From: Neisseria perflava
Lineage (GTDB): Bacteria; Pseudomonadota; Gammaproteobacteria; Burkholderiales; Neisseriaceae
Assembly (NCBI RefSeq): GCF_019334725.1
Contig: NZ_CP079818.1
Coordinates: forward strand, 2,108,001 to 2,172,000
DNA: 64,000 bases
Reading direction: 5' to 3'
Under the pieces are notes generated by a model. It saw only the letters and a list, made by a program, of their open reading frames with translations. It searched no databases and was not told the DNA's origin. Numbering within the stretch: position 1 is the stretch's first letter; each line of letters starts with the position of its first letter. Positions 18,825 to 27,294 of the stretch are shown here, in pieces. The translations under genes were made by a program, and so were the position numbers.

Positions 18825-18827
18825 CAC

Positions 18828-19421
18828 ATGGAACATTACTTAAGCCTCTTTGTAAAATCCGTCTTTCTGGAAAACATGGCACTGTCCTTCTTCTTGGGGA
18901 TGTGTACATTTTTGGCGGTATCTAAAAAAGTATCCACCGCATTCGGTTTGGGCGTGGCCGTAACTTTCGTACTCGGCCTGTCCGTCCCAGCCAACCAACT
19001 TGTTTACTCGCTGTTGAAAGACGGCGCGCTGGTTGAAGGTGTGGACCTGACCTTCCTGAAATTCATCACCTTCATCGGCGTGATTGCCGCTTTGGTGCAG
19101 ATTTTGGAAATGTTCTTGGATAAATTCGTCCCTGCCCTCTACAACGCATTGGGTATCTACCTGCCCCTGATTACCGTAAACTGCGCGATTTTCGGTGCCG
19201 TATCGTTTATGGCGCAACGCGAATACAACTTCGGCGAGTCCGTTGTATACGGTTTCGGTGCAGGTCTGGGCTGGCTTTTGGCTATTGTCGCTTTGGCGGG
19301 CATTACCGAAAAAATGAAATATTCGGATGTCCCTAAAGGCCTCAAAGGCTTGGGCATTACCTTTATCGCCGCTGGCCTGATGGCAATGGCGTTTATGTCG
19401 TTCTCCGGCATCCAGTTATAA
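18828..19421 (+). CDS. nqrE: Na+-NQR subunit E
   Basis: 197-residue membrane subunit, inverted partner of NqrD. Cys26 ([13 protein letters not shown]) and Cys119 (TVNCAIFG) are the expected ligands of the shared Fe-S centre, assembled with help from NqrM, encoded further downstream. It begins 3 bases after nqrD. Confidence 0.97.
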   Translation: MEHYLSLFVKSVFLENMALSFFLGMCTFLAVSKKVSTAFGLGVAVTFVLGLSVPANQLVYSLLKDGALVEGVDLTFLKFITFIGVIAALVQILEMFLDKFVPALYNALGIYLPLITVNCAIFGAVSFMAQREYNFGESVVYGFGAGLGWLLAIVALAGITEKMKYSDVPKGLKGLGITFIAAGLMAMAFMSFSGIQL

Positions 19422-19434
19422 GAAAGGAATCGGC

Positions 19435-20652
19435 ATGGAGATTATTCTAGGTATCGTGATGTTTACCCTCATCGTCTTGGTTTTGGCACTGATGATTCTG
19501 TTTGCCAAATCCAAGTTGGTGAGCGAAGGCGACATCACCATCAAAGTCAATAATGAAAAAGAGCTGACGATGCCTGCCGGCGGTAAACTGCTGGGTGCGC
19601 TTGCCAGCCAAGGCATCTTCGTTCCTTCCGCCTGCGGTGGTGGCGGCTCATGCGGCCAGTGCCGCGTTATCGTAAAAAGCGGCGGCGGCGACATTCTGCC
19701 AACCGAGTTGTCCCACATCAGCAAACGCGAAGCGCGCGAAGGCTGCCGTCTGTCTTGTCAGGTCAACGTTAAAACCGACATGGACATCGAAGTACCGGAA
19801 GAAGTATTCGGCGTGAAAAAATGGGAATGTACTGTCATCTCCAATGACAACAAAGCAACGTTCATTAAAGAACTCAAGCTTGCCATTCCCGAAGGCGAAG
19901 AAGTTCCTTTCCGCGCCGGTGGCTACATCCAAATTGAAGCCCCTCCTCACACTGTTGCCTACAAAGACTTCGACATTCCTAAGGAATATCACGAAGACTG
20001 GGACAAATACAATCTGTGGCAATATGTTTCCAAAGTGGACGAGCCGATTTTGCGTGCCTACTCTATGGCTTCATACCCTGAAGAAAAAGGCATCATCATG
20101 CTGAACGTGCGTATCGCTACGCCTCCTCCACGCGTACCTGATGCGCCTCCAGGACAAATGTCGTCTTATATCTGGTCGCTTAAAGCCGGTGATAAAGTAA
20201 CGATTTCCGGTCCATTTGGCGAATTCTTTGCCAAAGATACCGATGCCGAAATGGTATTTATCGGCGGTGGTGCGGGTATGGCTCCGATGCGTTCCCACAT
20301 TTTCGACCAGCTGAAACGTTTGAACTCCAAACGTAAGATTACCTTCTGGTATGGTGCACGTTCTAAACGCGAGATGTTCTATGTCGAAGACTTCGACCAA
20401 CTCGCAGCAGAATTCCCGAACTTCACATGGCACGTTGCCCTGTCCGACCCATTGCCTGAAGACAACTGGGATGGTTACACAGGCTTCATTCACAACGTAG
20501 TTTACGAAAACCACCTGAAAAACCATGAAGCACCGGAAGACTGCGAATTCTATATGTGTGGCCCTCCGATCATGAACCAGTCCGTGATCAAAATGCTCAA
20601 AGATTTGGGCGTGGAAGACGAAAACATCCTCTTGGACGATTTCGGCGGCTAA
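19435..20652 (+). CDS. nqrF: Na+-NQR subunit F (NADH dehydrogenase subunit)
   Basis: 405-residue electron-entry subunit: one N-terminal membrane helix (1-23), a 2Fe-2S ferredoxin domain with Cys67, Cys73, Cys76 and Cys108 (C-x5-C-x2-C-x31-C), then an FAD/NADH ferredoxin-reductase domain (RAYSMASYP for [16 protein letters not shown] for NADH). The protein ends in the family-typical [23 protein letters not shown] gives a good ribosome-binding site. Last nqr gene before a strong terminator. Confidence 0.98.
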   Translation: MEIILGIVMFTLIVLVLALMILFAKSKLVSEGDITIKVNNEKELTMPAGGKLLGALASQGIFVPSACGGGGSCGQCRVIVKSGGGDILPTELSHISKREAREGCRLSCQVNVKTDMDIEVPEEVFGVKKWECTVISNDNKATFIKELKLAIPEGEEVPFRAGGYIQIEAPPHTVAYKDFDIPKEYHEDWDKYNLWQYVSKVDEPILRAYSMASYPEEKGIIMLNVRIATPPPRVPDAPPGQMSSYIWSLKAGDKVTISGPFGEFFAKDTDAEMVFIGGGAGMAPMRSHIFDQLKRLNSKRKITFWYGARSKREMFYVEDFDQLAAEFPNFTWHVALSDPLPEDNWDGYTGFIHNVVYENHLKNHEAPEDCEFYMCGPPIMNQSVIKMLKDLGVEDENILLDDFGG

Positions 20653-20657
20653 CAAAC

Positions 20658-20692
20658 AAAAAGGAAGAAACTTCGGTTTCTTCCTTTTTTAT
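20658..20692 (+). terminator. Intrinsic terminator of the nqr operon
   Basis: AAAAAGGAAGAAAC, a CGG loop region, then the complement and TTTTTT. Strong, so apbE and nqrM are probably expressed mainly from another promoter or by read-through. Confidence 0.9.
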
Positions 20693-20697
20693 TGCCA

Positions 20698-20729
20698 GGT
20701 CGTCTGAAAACCATACTTTCAGACGGCCT
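20698..20729 (+). repeat. Inverted uptake-sequence pair with one variant arm
   Basis: AGGTCGTCTGAAA faces TTTCAGACGGCCT. The left arm has T for C at position 4, the form described as the mucosa dialect. Confidence 0.75.
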
Positions 20730-20784
20730 GAACCTTTCTTTTACGATACAATAAAGGCTTCAAAAAATAATCCGCGAATCCCCT

Positions 20785-21852
20785 ATGCCGTTTCTTTCCA
20801 ATTCGTTTTACCGTCCGATAATCGGCTACACCGTTGCCATCGTTTCCGCACTCACGCTCTCTGCCTGCCAACCTGAAAAACAACAAACCATCACCCTGCA
20901 AGGCGAGACCATGGGCACTACCTATACCGTCAAATACCTTTCAGATGGTCAAGACAAACTCCCCTCCCCCGCCGAAATACAAAAACGCATTGATGACGCG
21001 CTTAAAGAAGTCAACCGGCAAATGTCTACCTACCAGACCGATTCCGAAATCAGCCAATTCAACCAGCTGCGCACCGTCAATCAGGCCATGCCCATTTCCC
21101 AAGACTTTGCCTATGTAACCGGCGAAGCCTTGCGTTTAAACAAATTGACGCACGGCGCACTGGACGTAACCGTCGGCCCTTTGGTCAACCTTTGGGGATT
21201 CGGCCCGCAAAAAGAAATCACGCACGAACCGACTGCACAAGAAATCCAACATGCTTCAGAAATGGTCGGTACGGACAAACTCAAACTTTCCCAAGATGGT
21301 CAGCAGCCTACACTCGCCAAAACCCATCCCGAAGTCTATTTAGACCTATCCTCCATCGCCAAAGGTTTTGGCGTGGATAAAACCGCCGCCGAACTTGAAA
21401 AACTCAATATCGGCAATTATTTGGTAGAAATCGGAGGCGAGTTACATGGCAAAGGCCACAATGCACAAGGCAATCCTTGGCGTATCGGCATCGAGCAGCC
21501 CAATATCGTTCAAGGCGGCGCCACTCAAATCACCATTCCATTGGACAATAAATCACTGGCCACATCCGGCGACTACCGCATTTTCCATGTCGATAAGTCA
21601 GGCCGCCGCCTTTCCCATATCATCAACCCTAAAACCAAACAACCCATCAGCCACAACCTTGCTTCCATCAGCGTAGTAGCAGAAAACGCCACACTTGCAG
21701 ACGGCCTTTCCACCGGATTGTTCGTCCTCGGAGAAACTGAAGCACTTAAACTTGCCGAGCAAGAAAATCTCGCCGTTTTCCTTATCATCCGGACCCCGCA
21801 AGGCGGCTACCATACTAAAATGTCCAGCGCATTCAAGAAATTATTAAACTAA
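20785..21852 (+). CDS. apbE: FAD:protein FMN transferase ApbE
   Basis: Transfers FMN from FAD to threonine residues of NqrB and NqrC on the periplasmic side. It has a lipoprotein signal with lipobox LSAC (Cys28) followed by a 327-residue ApbE domain: GETMGTTYTVKY, LSSIAKGFGVD, YLVEIGGELHGKG, GDYRIFHVDKSGRRLSHIINPKT (metal and FAD contacts) and the C-terminal ATLADGLSTGLFVLG. It sits between the NQR operon and nqrM, matching its job. There is no obvious Shine-Dalgarno. Confidence 0.96.
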   Translation: MPFLSNSFYRPIIGYTVAIVSALTLSACQPEKQQTITLQGETMGTTYTVKYLSDGQDKLPSPAEIQKRIDDALKEVNRQMSTYQTDSEISQFNQLRTVNQAMPISQDFAYVTGEALRLNKLTHGALDVTVGPLVNLWGFGPQKEITHEPTAQEIQHASEMVGTDKLKLSQDGQQPTLAKTHPEVYLDLSSIAKGFGVDKTAAELEKLNIGNYLVEIGGELHGKGHNAQGNPWRIGIEQPNIVQGGATQITIPLDNKSLATSGDYRIFHVDKSGRRLSHIINPKTKQPISHNLASISVVAENATLADGLSTGLFVLGETEALKLAEQENLAVFLIIRTPQGGYHTKMSSAFKKLLN

Positions 21853-21869
21853 CCTTCAGGAATACACAC

Positions 21870-22091
21870 ATGAAAACCCTCCTCCTCACTTTCGGCATTT
21901 TTATCATTGTCATCCTTGGCATGGCAGTCGGCTATATCTTCTCCAAACGCACCATCAAAGGCAGCTGCGGCGGCATTTCCTCTCTCGGCATGAAAAAAAT
22001 GTGCGATTGCGACACGCCATGCGATACCTTGCAAAAAGAGCTGGATAAAAAACAACATTCCGACGACCAAGGCATCAAGGTCGATCATTAA
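21870..22091 (+). CDS. nqrM: NqrM, NQR maturation factor (DUF539)
   Basis: 73-residue single-pass membrane protein. A membrane helix (residues 5-24) is followed by four cysteines (33, 45, 47, 51) in GSCGG and MCDCDTPCD. The family is needed to deliver iron to the Cys4 centre between NqrD and NqrE. It is 17 bases behind apbE with a TCAGGA ribosome-binding site, so apbE-nqrM form one unit. Confidence 0.95.
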   Translation: MKTLLLTFGIFIIVILGMAVGYIFSKRTIKGSCGGISSLGMKKMCDCDTPCDTLQKELDKKQHSDDQGIKVDH

Positions 22092-22150
22092 GTCGTTGTT
22101 GAATGTTTATTAGCGATTTAAGGCAGCTTATCCTCTATCAGGCCGTCTGA

Positions 22151-22195
22151 AAAATAAAAGAGCGTAATCCCAATGGATACACGCTCTTTTATTTT
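22151..22195 (+). terminator. Intrinsic terminator of apbE-nqrM
   Basis: AAAATAAAAGAGCGT and its perfect complement (15 bp) with a 15-base loop. The T-rich 3' arm acts as the tail. A single uptake sequence precedes it. Confidence 0.85.
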
Positions 22196-22276
22196 GCCTC
22201 CTTACAAAGCAATCCAAAAATATCTTGCATACACATTTGAAACAAGCCCCCCAAAAACCAATCAGAAAATAAAAAG

Positions 22277-22306
22277 AAAAGCTCCTGCAAAACAGGAGCT
22301 TTTTCT
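22277..22306 (-). terminator. Intrinsic terminator of rpmB-rpmG
   Basis: On the minus strand AAAAAGCTCCTG, loop, CAGGAGCTTTTC then a T-rich tail. Confidence 0.85.
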
Positions 22307-22320
22307 TGGAAGAAACCGGA

Positions 22321-22476
22321 TTATTTCAATTTAGTTTCTTTGTAAATAACGTGTTTACGGGCTACTGGGTCAAATTTTTTGATTTCCAGTTTGCCAGGCA
22401 TAGTACGTTTGTTTTTAGTAGTTGTGTAAAAGTGACCAGTACCAGCACTGGACTCCAGTTTGATTTTATCGCGCAT
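22321..22476 (-). CDS. rpmG: 50S ribosomal protein L33
   Basis: 51-residue protein [20 protein letters not shown]... ending KETKLK, the standard bacterial L33 of the zinc-free (C-minus) type because the CxxC pairs are absent. It lies 30 bases downstream of rpmB on the same strand, the usual rpmB-rpmG operon. AAGGATTACTGC precedes the ATG. Confidence 0.97.
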   Translation of the reverse strand: MRDKIKLESSAGTGHFYTTTKNKRTMPGKLEIKKFDPVARKHVIYKETKLK

Positions 22477-22506
22477 TGCAGTAATCCTTAATTAATGGTG
22501 TTTAAA

Positions 22507-22740
22507 TTAAGCTTCGCCGCGAGCACGCAAATCAGCCAATACGACATCAATGCCTACTTTATCGATGGTGCGCAATGCAGCGTTAGAAACGCGCAGGCGA
22601 ACCCAGCGGTTTTCACTTTCTACCCAGAAACGACGTGATTGCAAGTTAGGCAAAAAACGACGTTTGGTTTTGTTGTTGGCGTGTGATACGTTATTGCCAG
22701 ACATCGGGCGCTTACCGGTCACTTTGCAAACTCGTGCCAT
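22507..22740 (-). CDS. rpmB: 50S ribosomal protein L28
   Basis: 77 residues, [29 protein letters not shown], the complete L28. First gene of rpmB-rpmG. GGAG lies 8 bases before the start. A promoter is visible at 22777-22806. Confidence 0.98.
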   Translation of the reverse strand: MARVCKVTGKRPMSGNNVSHANNKTKRRFLPNLQSRRFWVESENRWVRLRVSNAALRTIDKVGIDVVLADLRARGEA

Positions 22741-22776
22741 GGTTAGTCTCCAAACTTCTAAAATAGTAAAACGCGA

Positions 22777-22806
22777 TTTATACCACGAAATCCGCCTTCA
22801 GTTCAA
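22777..22806 (-). promoter_or_regulatory. Promoter of rpmB-rpmG
   Basis: On the minus strand: TTGAAC (22806-22801), 18-base spacer, TATAAA (22782-22777). Confidence 0.55.
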
Positions 22807-22953
22807 GTCGTTTGCCGAAAAAACGGGATTTATGGAAATAAATCTTCTCAATATGTTGCATCTGCGAAACGGTATTTCGCAAAGCCTTAACTTTTCAATT
22901 ATAACGGATTTCTTTAAAAAAATCATCTGTCGTTTGCGTGGTCGGCGAAATAA

Positions 22954-22988
22954 ACAGGCCGTCTGAACATTTCAGACGGCCTGTTTTA
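22954..22988. terminator. Bidirectional uptake-sequence terminator after brnQ
   Basis: ACAGGCCGTCTGAA faces TTTCAGACGGCCTGTTTT, with a small loop. It ends brnQ on the minus strand. Confidence 0.85.
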
Positions 22989-22991
22989 TCG

Positions 22992-24320
22992 TCATGCTTT
23001 TTTCTTCAACGCCGCATTCAAAATGCAACCGAGTATAAAGCAGGCTAAAGAGGGAACAACCCACCCTAAACCGATATTGTAAAACGGCAATGCGCGCTCG
23101 ATGGCAGCAGCGGTATCGGCATCAAATCCAAACGCGGCCTTATAGGCATCGAGCAAACCGACCACAAGAGCCGCCATCATGGTGCAGAAATAGACAATAC
23201 GGCCGCCGCCAAACAATTTATCTGTCAAAGCCAGCAGAATGATGACGATGGTCAGCGGATACAACAGCATCAACATAGGGATGGAAAACTGCAAAATCGC
23301 TGACAGGCCTTTGTTGGCCAACAGAATAGACACCACCGTATTCAGTATTACAAAGGTTTTATAAGAAATACCCGGGCAAAGACGGTTGAAATATTCGGCA
23401 CATGAAGTAATCAAGCCAACCGCCGTACTCAGACAGGCAAGCAGCACCATAACGCCAAGCAGCACAATACCGGCCGTACCGAAATAGTGTTGTGCAGTTT
23501 TAGACAAAACCGACGCGCCATTTTCCTGCAAGCCGATACCGGCCACACCTGTCGCGCCCATATAGCCAATAAACAGGTAAACTACTGCCAAACAAGAAGC
23601 CGCCAACACACCGGAAATCGTCGTTGTCTTCAGCAAGTCCGCGCGGTTGTCCACGCCCATGGCGCGAACGGCATCAATGACTATAATGGCAAACACCAGC
23701 GAAGCCAGCGCGTCCATGGTGCCATAGCCTTCCAAAATGCCTTTAACCAACGGATGAGTGACAAAATCGCCTTGCGCCGCCTGCGGCACGCCCATCGGGT
23801 TAATGGCGGCATAGCCGACCAATATCGCAATTGACAGCAACAAAACAGGCGTGAGAATTTTACCGATACGGTCAACCAGCTTCCCCGGAGAAATCGACAG
23901 CCAATAAGTAATGCCGAAAAACACCAGGCTGAATACTGCCAATGCGATGCTTTTCCAAGATTCATCAATGAAAGGGGAAATCGCGGTTTCAAAAGATACT
24001 GTCGCCGTACGCGGCATGGCAAACAGAGGGCCGATTGCCAGATAAAGCGCGGTAGCAAAAGTCACGCCGTACCAAGGCGCAACACGGGAGGCCAATGCTT
24101 CCACATCGCGCGAGCCGGAATAGCCGACGGCAATCACGCCCAACAATGGCAAACCTGCGCCCGTCAGCAAAAAGCCGAACATGGCCGAAAGCCAGTTATC
24201 ACCGGCCTGCTGTCCCAAAAAAGCAGGAAAAATCAGGTTCCCTGCCCCAAAAAACAGGGCAAACAGCATTAAGCCCACCGCCCATAAAGAAGCTTTGTTA
24301 TGACTTGTCGTCGAATTCAT
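22992..24320 (-). CDS. brnQ: Branched-chain amino acid:cation symporter BrnQ
   Basis: 442-residue, 12-helix LIVCS-family transporter for leucine, isoleucine and valine. The signature FALFFGAGNLIFPAFLGQQAGDNW is at residues 17-40, and other family stretches include GLPLLGVIAVGYSG, KGILEGYGTMDALASLVFAIIVIDA and LACLSTAVGLITSCAEYF. It starts one base after the scpA stop codon, so it is translated from the same message. GAGAAC is the only ribosome-binding candidate. Confidence 0.95.
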   Translation of the reverse strand: MNSTTSHNKASLWAVGLMLFALFFGAGNLIFPAFLGQQAGDNWLSAMFGFLLTGAGLPLLGVIAVGYSGSRDVEALASRVAPWYGVTFATALYLAIGPLFAMPRTATVSFETAISPFIDESWKSIALAVFSLVFFGITYWLSISPGKLVDRIGKILTPVLLLSIAILVGYAAINPMGVPQAAQGDFVTHPLVKGILEGYGTMDALASLVFAIIVIDAVRAMGVDNRADLLKTTTISGVLAASCLAVVYLFIGYMGATGVAGIGLQENGASVLSKTAQHYFGTAGIVLLGVMVLLACLSTAVGLITSCAEYFNRLCPGISYKTFVILNTVVSILLANKGLSAILQFSIPMLMLLYPLTIVIILLALTDKLFGGGRIVYFCTMMAALVVGLLDAYKAAFGFDADTAAAIERALPFYNIGLGWVVPSLACFILGCILNAALKKKA

Positions 24321-24321
24321 T

Positions 24322-25218
24322 TTAGTTCTCTTTTTTCAAATTTTCGTTATCGGTTTCATCGGCTTCAAGGCCGTCTGAAAACATTTCGGCTTCGTTTGTT
24401 TCCAAACCGTCTTTCAGGCTGATTTCGATTTCACCATAATTTTCAGGCTGCACGATACGCACCAAGCCTTCTTTAGCCAATTCCAGCAATGCAATAAAAT
24501 TGACCACCACATATGTCGCGCCCTGCTCCGGTTTAAACAAATCGCTGAACTTGCTGATACCGCTTTCGTTCAAACGACGCAAAATCGCTGTCATCTGCGC
24601 ACGAACAGAAATGGTTTCCCGCACCACTTCATGACTGCACGTATGCTTGGCACGCGACAAAATACCCAACCAAGCCTGCGTCAAATCGGCAACGTACACT
24701 TCCGGCAACTTCGCTTCGACCGCAATTTCCAACGGCAGATACGCCCAAGCAAAATCACGTCCGGCACGCGGCAACGCATCCAAACCCTGAGCCGCCAGTT
24801 TCATCTGTTCGTAAGCCAACAGACGGCGCACCAACTCGGCACGCGGATCCGCCTCTTCATCCTCAACTTCTTCAGGACGCGGCAACAGCAGGCGCGATTT
24901 AATTTCAATCAACATCGCCGCCATCAGCAGGTATTCCGCCGCCAAATCAAACTGATACGCTTCCATTTGGGCAATATAGTGCAGATACTGCTCGGTAATC
25001 TTCACCATCGGAATATCGAGGACATCGATATTCTGCTTGCGGATAAGGTACAGCAGCAAATCCAACGGTCCTTGGAAGCTGCTCAATACCACCTTCAACG
25101 CATCAGGCGGAATAAACAAATCCTGCGGCACATCGGTGACAGGCTGACCGAACACCCACGCAACGGTATGTTCAGACGGCGTTGCGGCAGTGGAAGAAAT
25201 AAGGTGTTCTGAAGGCAT
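24322..25218 (-). CDS. scpA: Segregation and condensation protein A
   Basis: Kleisin that links the SMC ATPase and ScpB for chromosome compaction. The 298 residues contain the N-terminal kleisin signature FQGPLDLLLYLIRKQNIDVLDIPMVKITEQYL, AAEYLLMAAMLIEIKSRLLLP and a C-terminal winged helix (VVVNFIALLELAKEGLVRIVQPENYGEI). It is longer than the usual 240-270 because of a 40-residue N-terminal lead-in and an acidic tail. Both extra parts contain residues encoded by uptake sequences (TPSEHT; FSDGLEAD). No smc or scpB is adjacent. Confidence 0.94.
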   Translation of the reverse strand: MPSEHLISSTAATPSEHTVAWVFGQPVTDVPQDLFIPPDALKVVLSSFQGPLDLLLYLIRKQNIDVLDIPMVKITEQYLHYIAQMEAYQFDLAAEYLLMAAMLIEIKSRLLLPRPEEVEDEEADPRAELVRRLLAYEQMKLAAQGLDALPRAGRDFAWAYLPLEIAVEAKLPEVYVADLTQAWLGILSRAKHTCSHEVVRETISVRAQMTAILRRLNESGISKFSDLFKPEQGATYVVVNFIALLELAKEGLVRIVQPENYGEIEISLKDGLETNEAEMFSDGLEADETDNENLKKEN

Positions 25219-25280
25219 GGTTAAAGGGTCTTTTTCTTTTTAAGTTTAGTAAGAAGTTTCATCAACAAAAGGCCGTCTGA

Positions 25281-25300
25281 AACGGGGACAACCCGTTTTT
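25281..25300 (-). terminator. Possible weak terminator after the 25.3-kb membrane protein
   Basis: AAACGGG and CCCGTTT around GACAA; only a T-poor tail on the minus strand, so uncertain. Confidence 0.3.
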
Positions 25301-25310
25301 AATATAAAAA

Positions 25311-25778
25311 TCAGCGTTTTTTACGATTGATTTGCAAAGAAACAATGGCGACGGCAAAGGTCTGGGCCAAGGCCATACCCCACAGCGGCAGACTGGCGAA
25401 AACTGTACCCGTCAGTACCGAGCTAATATCGCGGGACAACACAAAACCATCCCTCGCAAGCATCGCCACTATCAAAGCCAACAGTAGCAAACTTTCGCAG
25501 CCTACCAAAAACCAAATCATTTTAACCGAACGGCGTTTGCGCCATTTCATGATCCCGGCGTGCAACAGGCTGAATATCATGACGGACAGAAACGGATAAA
25601 GAAAAGCGGTGAATGGACGGGTATAACCGCTTTGCACACACAAATAATCGCCGGGCAACGTATTGCATTCCATCACATCGAGAAACATCGGATCGACGGC
25701 ATACATCAACACACCGAACCATACCGCATAAATCAGGCTGGCGATAAAGTAGGCTTTAAAAAATCGGCTCTTACCCAT
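25311..25778 (-). CDS. Uncharacterised inner-membrane protein, four predicted helices
   Basis: I do not recognise this family. The 155-residue product has four hydrophobic segments (about 7-27, 58-77, 87-109, 123-147), two cysteines (MECNTLPGDYLC) in the first external loop that could form a disulfide, and a basic C-terminus (QINRKKR). It starts 10 bases after the tcdA stop on the same strand and is probably co-transcribed with it. Intact and with normal codon use, so it is likely a real gene. Confidence 0.75.
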   Translation of the reverse strand: MGKSRFFKAYFIASLIYAVWFGVLMYAVDPMFLDVMECNTLPGDYLCVQSGYTRPFTAFLYPFLSVMIFSLLHAGIMKWRKRRSVKMIWFLVGCESLLLLALIVAMLARDGFVLSRDISSVLTGTVFASLPLWGMALAQTFAVAIVSLQINRKKR

Positions 25779-25788
25779 TCCCTACCCC

Positions 25789-26565
25789 TCACTTCCGCCC
25801 CGCGATATGCTCCACCGCCGCCTGCGCACAATACAGCCCAAACGAAGCCGTCACCAGCATACTCGCGCCGTAGCCCGCGCAGGACAAACCTTGCGGCGCG
25901 GCATCGGCCGAACACACTTCGCCGGATTGCGGCGGCGTAATATTCTCTGTTGAATAAACGCAAGGCACGCGCATTTTTTCTTTGGTATCGCGGCTGAAGC
26001 CGTAGCGCTTGCGCAAGGTATAGCGCAAATTGGAAAGCAGCGGATCGTGGGTAACGCGGCTCAAATCGGCGGTTTGAATCAAAGCCGGATTTTTCTGTCC
26101 GCCCGCGCCGCCGCTGATAATAAACGGTTGTTTATGTTGCACGAAATACGCCGCCATAGCCGCTTTGACACGGATTTGGTCAATGGCATCGATAACGAAG
26201 TCAATAGGCCGTCTGAAAAGCTCGTCCAGATTGTCTTCGGTAACAAAATCTTCGATTTCCGTCACTTCGCATTGCGGATTGATTTGGGCAATGCGTTCGC
26301 GCAAAGCGGTAACTTTTGCCTTACCGAAATCATCGGTCAAAGCGTGCAACTGACGGTTGACATTGGACTCGGCAACATTGTCCAAATCAATCAGCGTTAA
26401 ACGACCGATACCGCTCCTCGCCAACGCCTCCACCGCCCACGAGCCGACGCCGCCAACGCCGACCACGCACACATGCGCACGCGAAAAGCGCGCCAGTGCT
26501 TCGTCTCCGTAAAGTCTGGCAATGCCGCCAAAGCGGCGCAAAGAAAGAAAAGCGGCGTCCTGCAT
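25789..26565 (-). CDS. tcdA: tRNA threonylcarbamoyladenosine dehydratase TcdA (CsdL)
   Basis: E1-like enzyme that uses ATP to cyclise t6A at position 37 of ANN-decoding tRNAs. The 258 residues begin with RRFGGIARLYGDEALARFSRAHVCVVGVGGVGSWAVEALARSG (nucleotide-binding GVGGVGS), followed by LIDLDNVAESNVNRQ, VIDAIDQIRVKAAMA, ISGGAGGQKNPALIQTADLSRVTHDPLLSNLR and a C-terminal GASMLVTASFG. This architecture is specific to TcdA/YgdL rather than ThiF or MoeB. First gene of a two-gene unit with the 25.3-kb membrane protein. Confidence 0.95.
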   Translation of the reverse strand: MQDAAFLSLRRFGGIARLYGDEALARFSRAHVCVVGVGGVGSWAVEALARSGIGRLTLIDLDNVAESNVNRQLHALTDDFGKAKVTALRERIAQINPQCEVTEIEDFVTEDNLDELFRRPIDFVIDAIDQIRVKAAMAAYFVQHKQPFIISGGAGGQKNPALIQTADLSRVTHDPLLSNLRYTLRKRYGFSRDTKEKMRVPCVYSTENITPPQSGEVCSADAAPQGLSCAGYGASMLVTASFGLYCAQAAVEHIAGRK

Positions 26566-26650
26566 AAGTAACCTTGTGATATATCAATAAATTAATGAAA
26601 AACGCCACAGGCGAATCGGACCGATATTATACTTGAAAGCAGATGGGCTG

Positions 26651-26677
26651 TTGTACCTGCCCGAAAGAGTTTATAAT
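26651..26677 (+). promoter_or_regulatory. Promoter of uspA
   Basis: A perfect TATAAT (26672-26677) with TTGTAC 15 bases upstream. The spacer is short, so another -35 may be used. Confidence 0.45.
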
Positions 26678-26751
26678 CGTTTCACATTCAGACAAGTTCT
26701 GATTTCATATTAAACGAAAGTGCCGCTACTCGGCGCAAAAGGAGAATAAAT

Positions 26752-27216
26752 ATGTACAAACATCTGGTTGTAGCCGTTGACGGTAGCGAGACCTCCCTCA
26801 ATGCATTGAAACACGCCGCCGAACTGGCAAGCCTCAACAAAGCCCAACTGACTTTGGTTCACGTTGCCAACCCTGCCGAATACATGGCTTTGGCTCCTGA
26901 ATTCCTGCAACACGAAAGCTACGAAGCCGCCGCAGTGGCTCAAGGTAACGAAGTTTTGGATTTCGCAGAAAAAACAGCGCGTGAAAGCGGCGTTGAAAAC
27001 ATCGTAAAACACCTGTTGGTTGCCAACAAAGGCGCGCGCGAAATGGCGCAAGACTTGGTTGACTACGCCGACAACAACGGTGCAGACCTGCTGGTACTCG
27101 GTACACACGGCCGCACCGGCCTGATGCACCTGCTGATGGGCAGCTTCGCCGAGACCGTAATGCGTCAAAGCCACCTGCCTCTGCTGATTATCCGCAGCAA
27201 AGCCGAAGAAGCATAA
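26752..27216 (+). CDS. Universal stress protein, UspA family
   Basis: 154-residue cytoplasmic Usp-fold protein. MYKHLVVAVDGSETSLNALKHAAELA at the start and the ATP-binding pattern G-x2-G-x9-G-S (GTHGRTGLMHLLMGS) near residues 119-133 place it in the nucleotide-binding branch. AAAAGGAGAATAAAT is a strong ribosome-binding site, and the promoter has a perfect -10, so high expression is likely. Single-gene unit closed by an uptake-sequence terminator. Confidence 0.94.
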   Translation: MYKHLVVAVDGSETSLNALKHAAELASLNKAQLTLVHVANPAEYMALAPEFLQHESYEAAAVAQGNEVLDFAEKTARESGVENIVKHLLVANKGAREMAQDLVDYADNNGADLLVLGTHGRTGLMHLLMGSFAETVMRQSHLPLLIIRSKAEEA

Positions 27217-27239
27217 TCAAGTATTGATTTAAAATAGCG

Positions 27240-27276
27240 AAAGGCCGTCTGAATATTTTTCAGACGGCCTTTTTTC
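27240..27276. terminator. Bidirectional uptake-sequence terminator between uspA and hemL
   Basis: AAAGGCCGTCTGAA faces TTCAGACGGCCTTTTTT. It serves two convergent genes. Confidence 0.9.
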
Positions 27277-27294
27277 ACATGACAGCTTCAGCTT

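Noticed and set aside
22550..22966. 138-codon frame opposite rpmB and its promoter
   Set aside because: Complementary to the L28 gene and its leader; no ribosome-binding site or motif.
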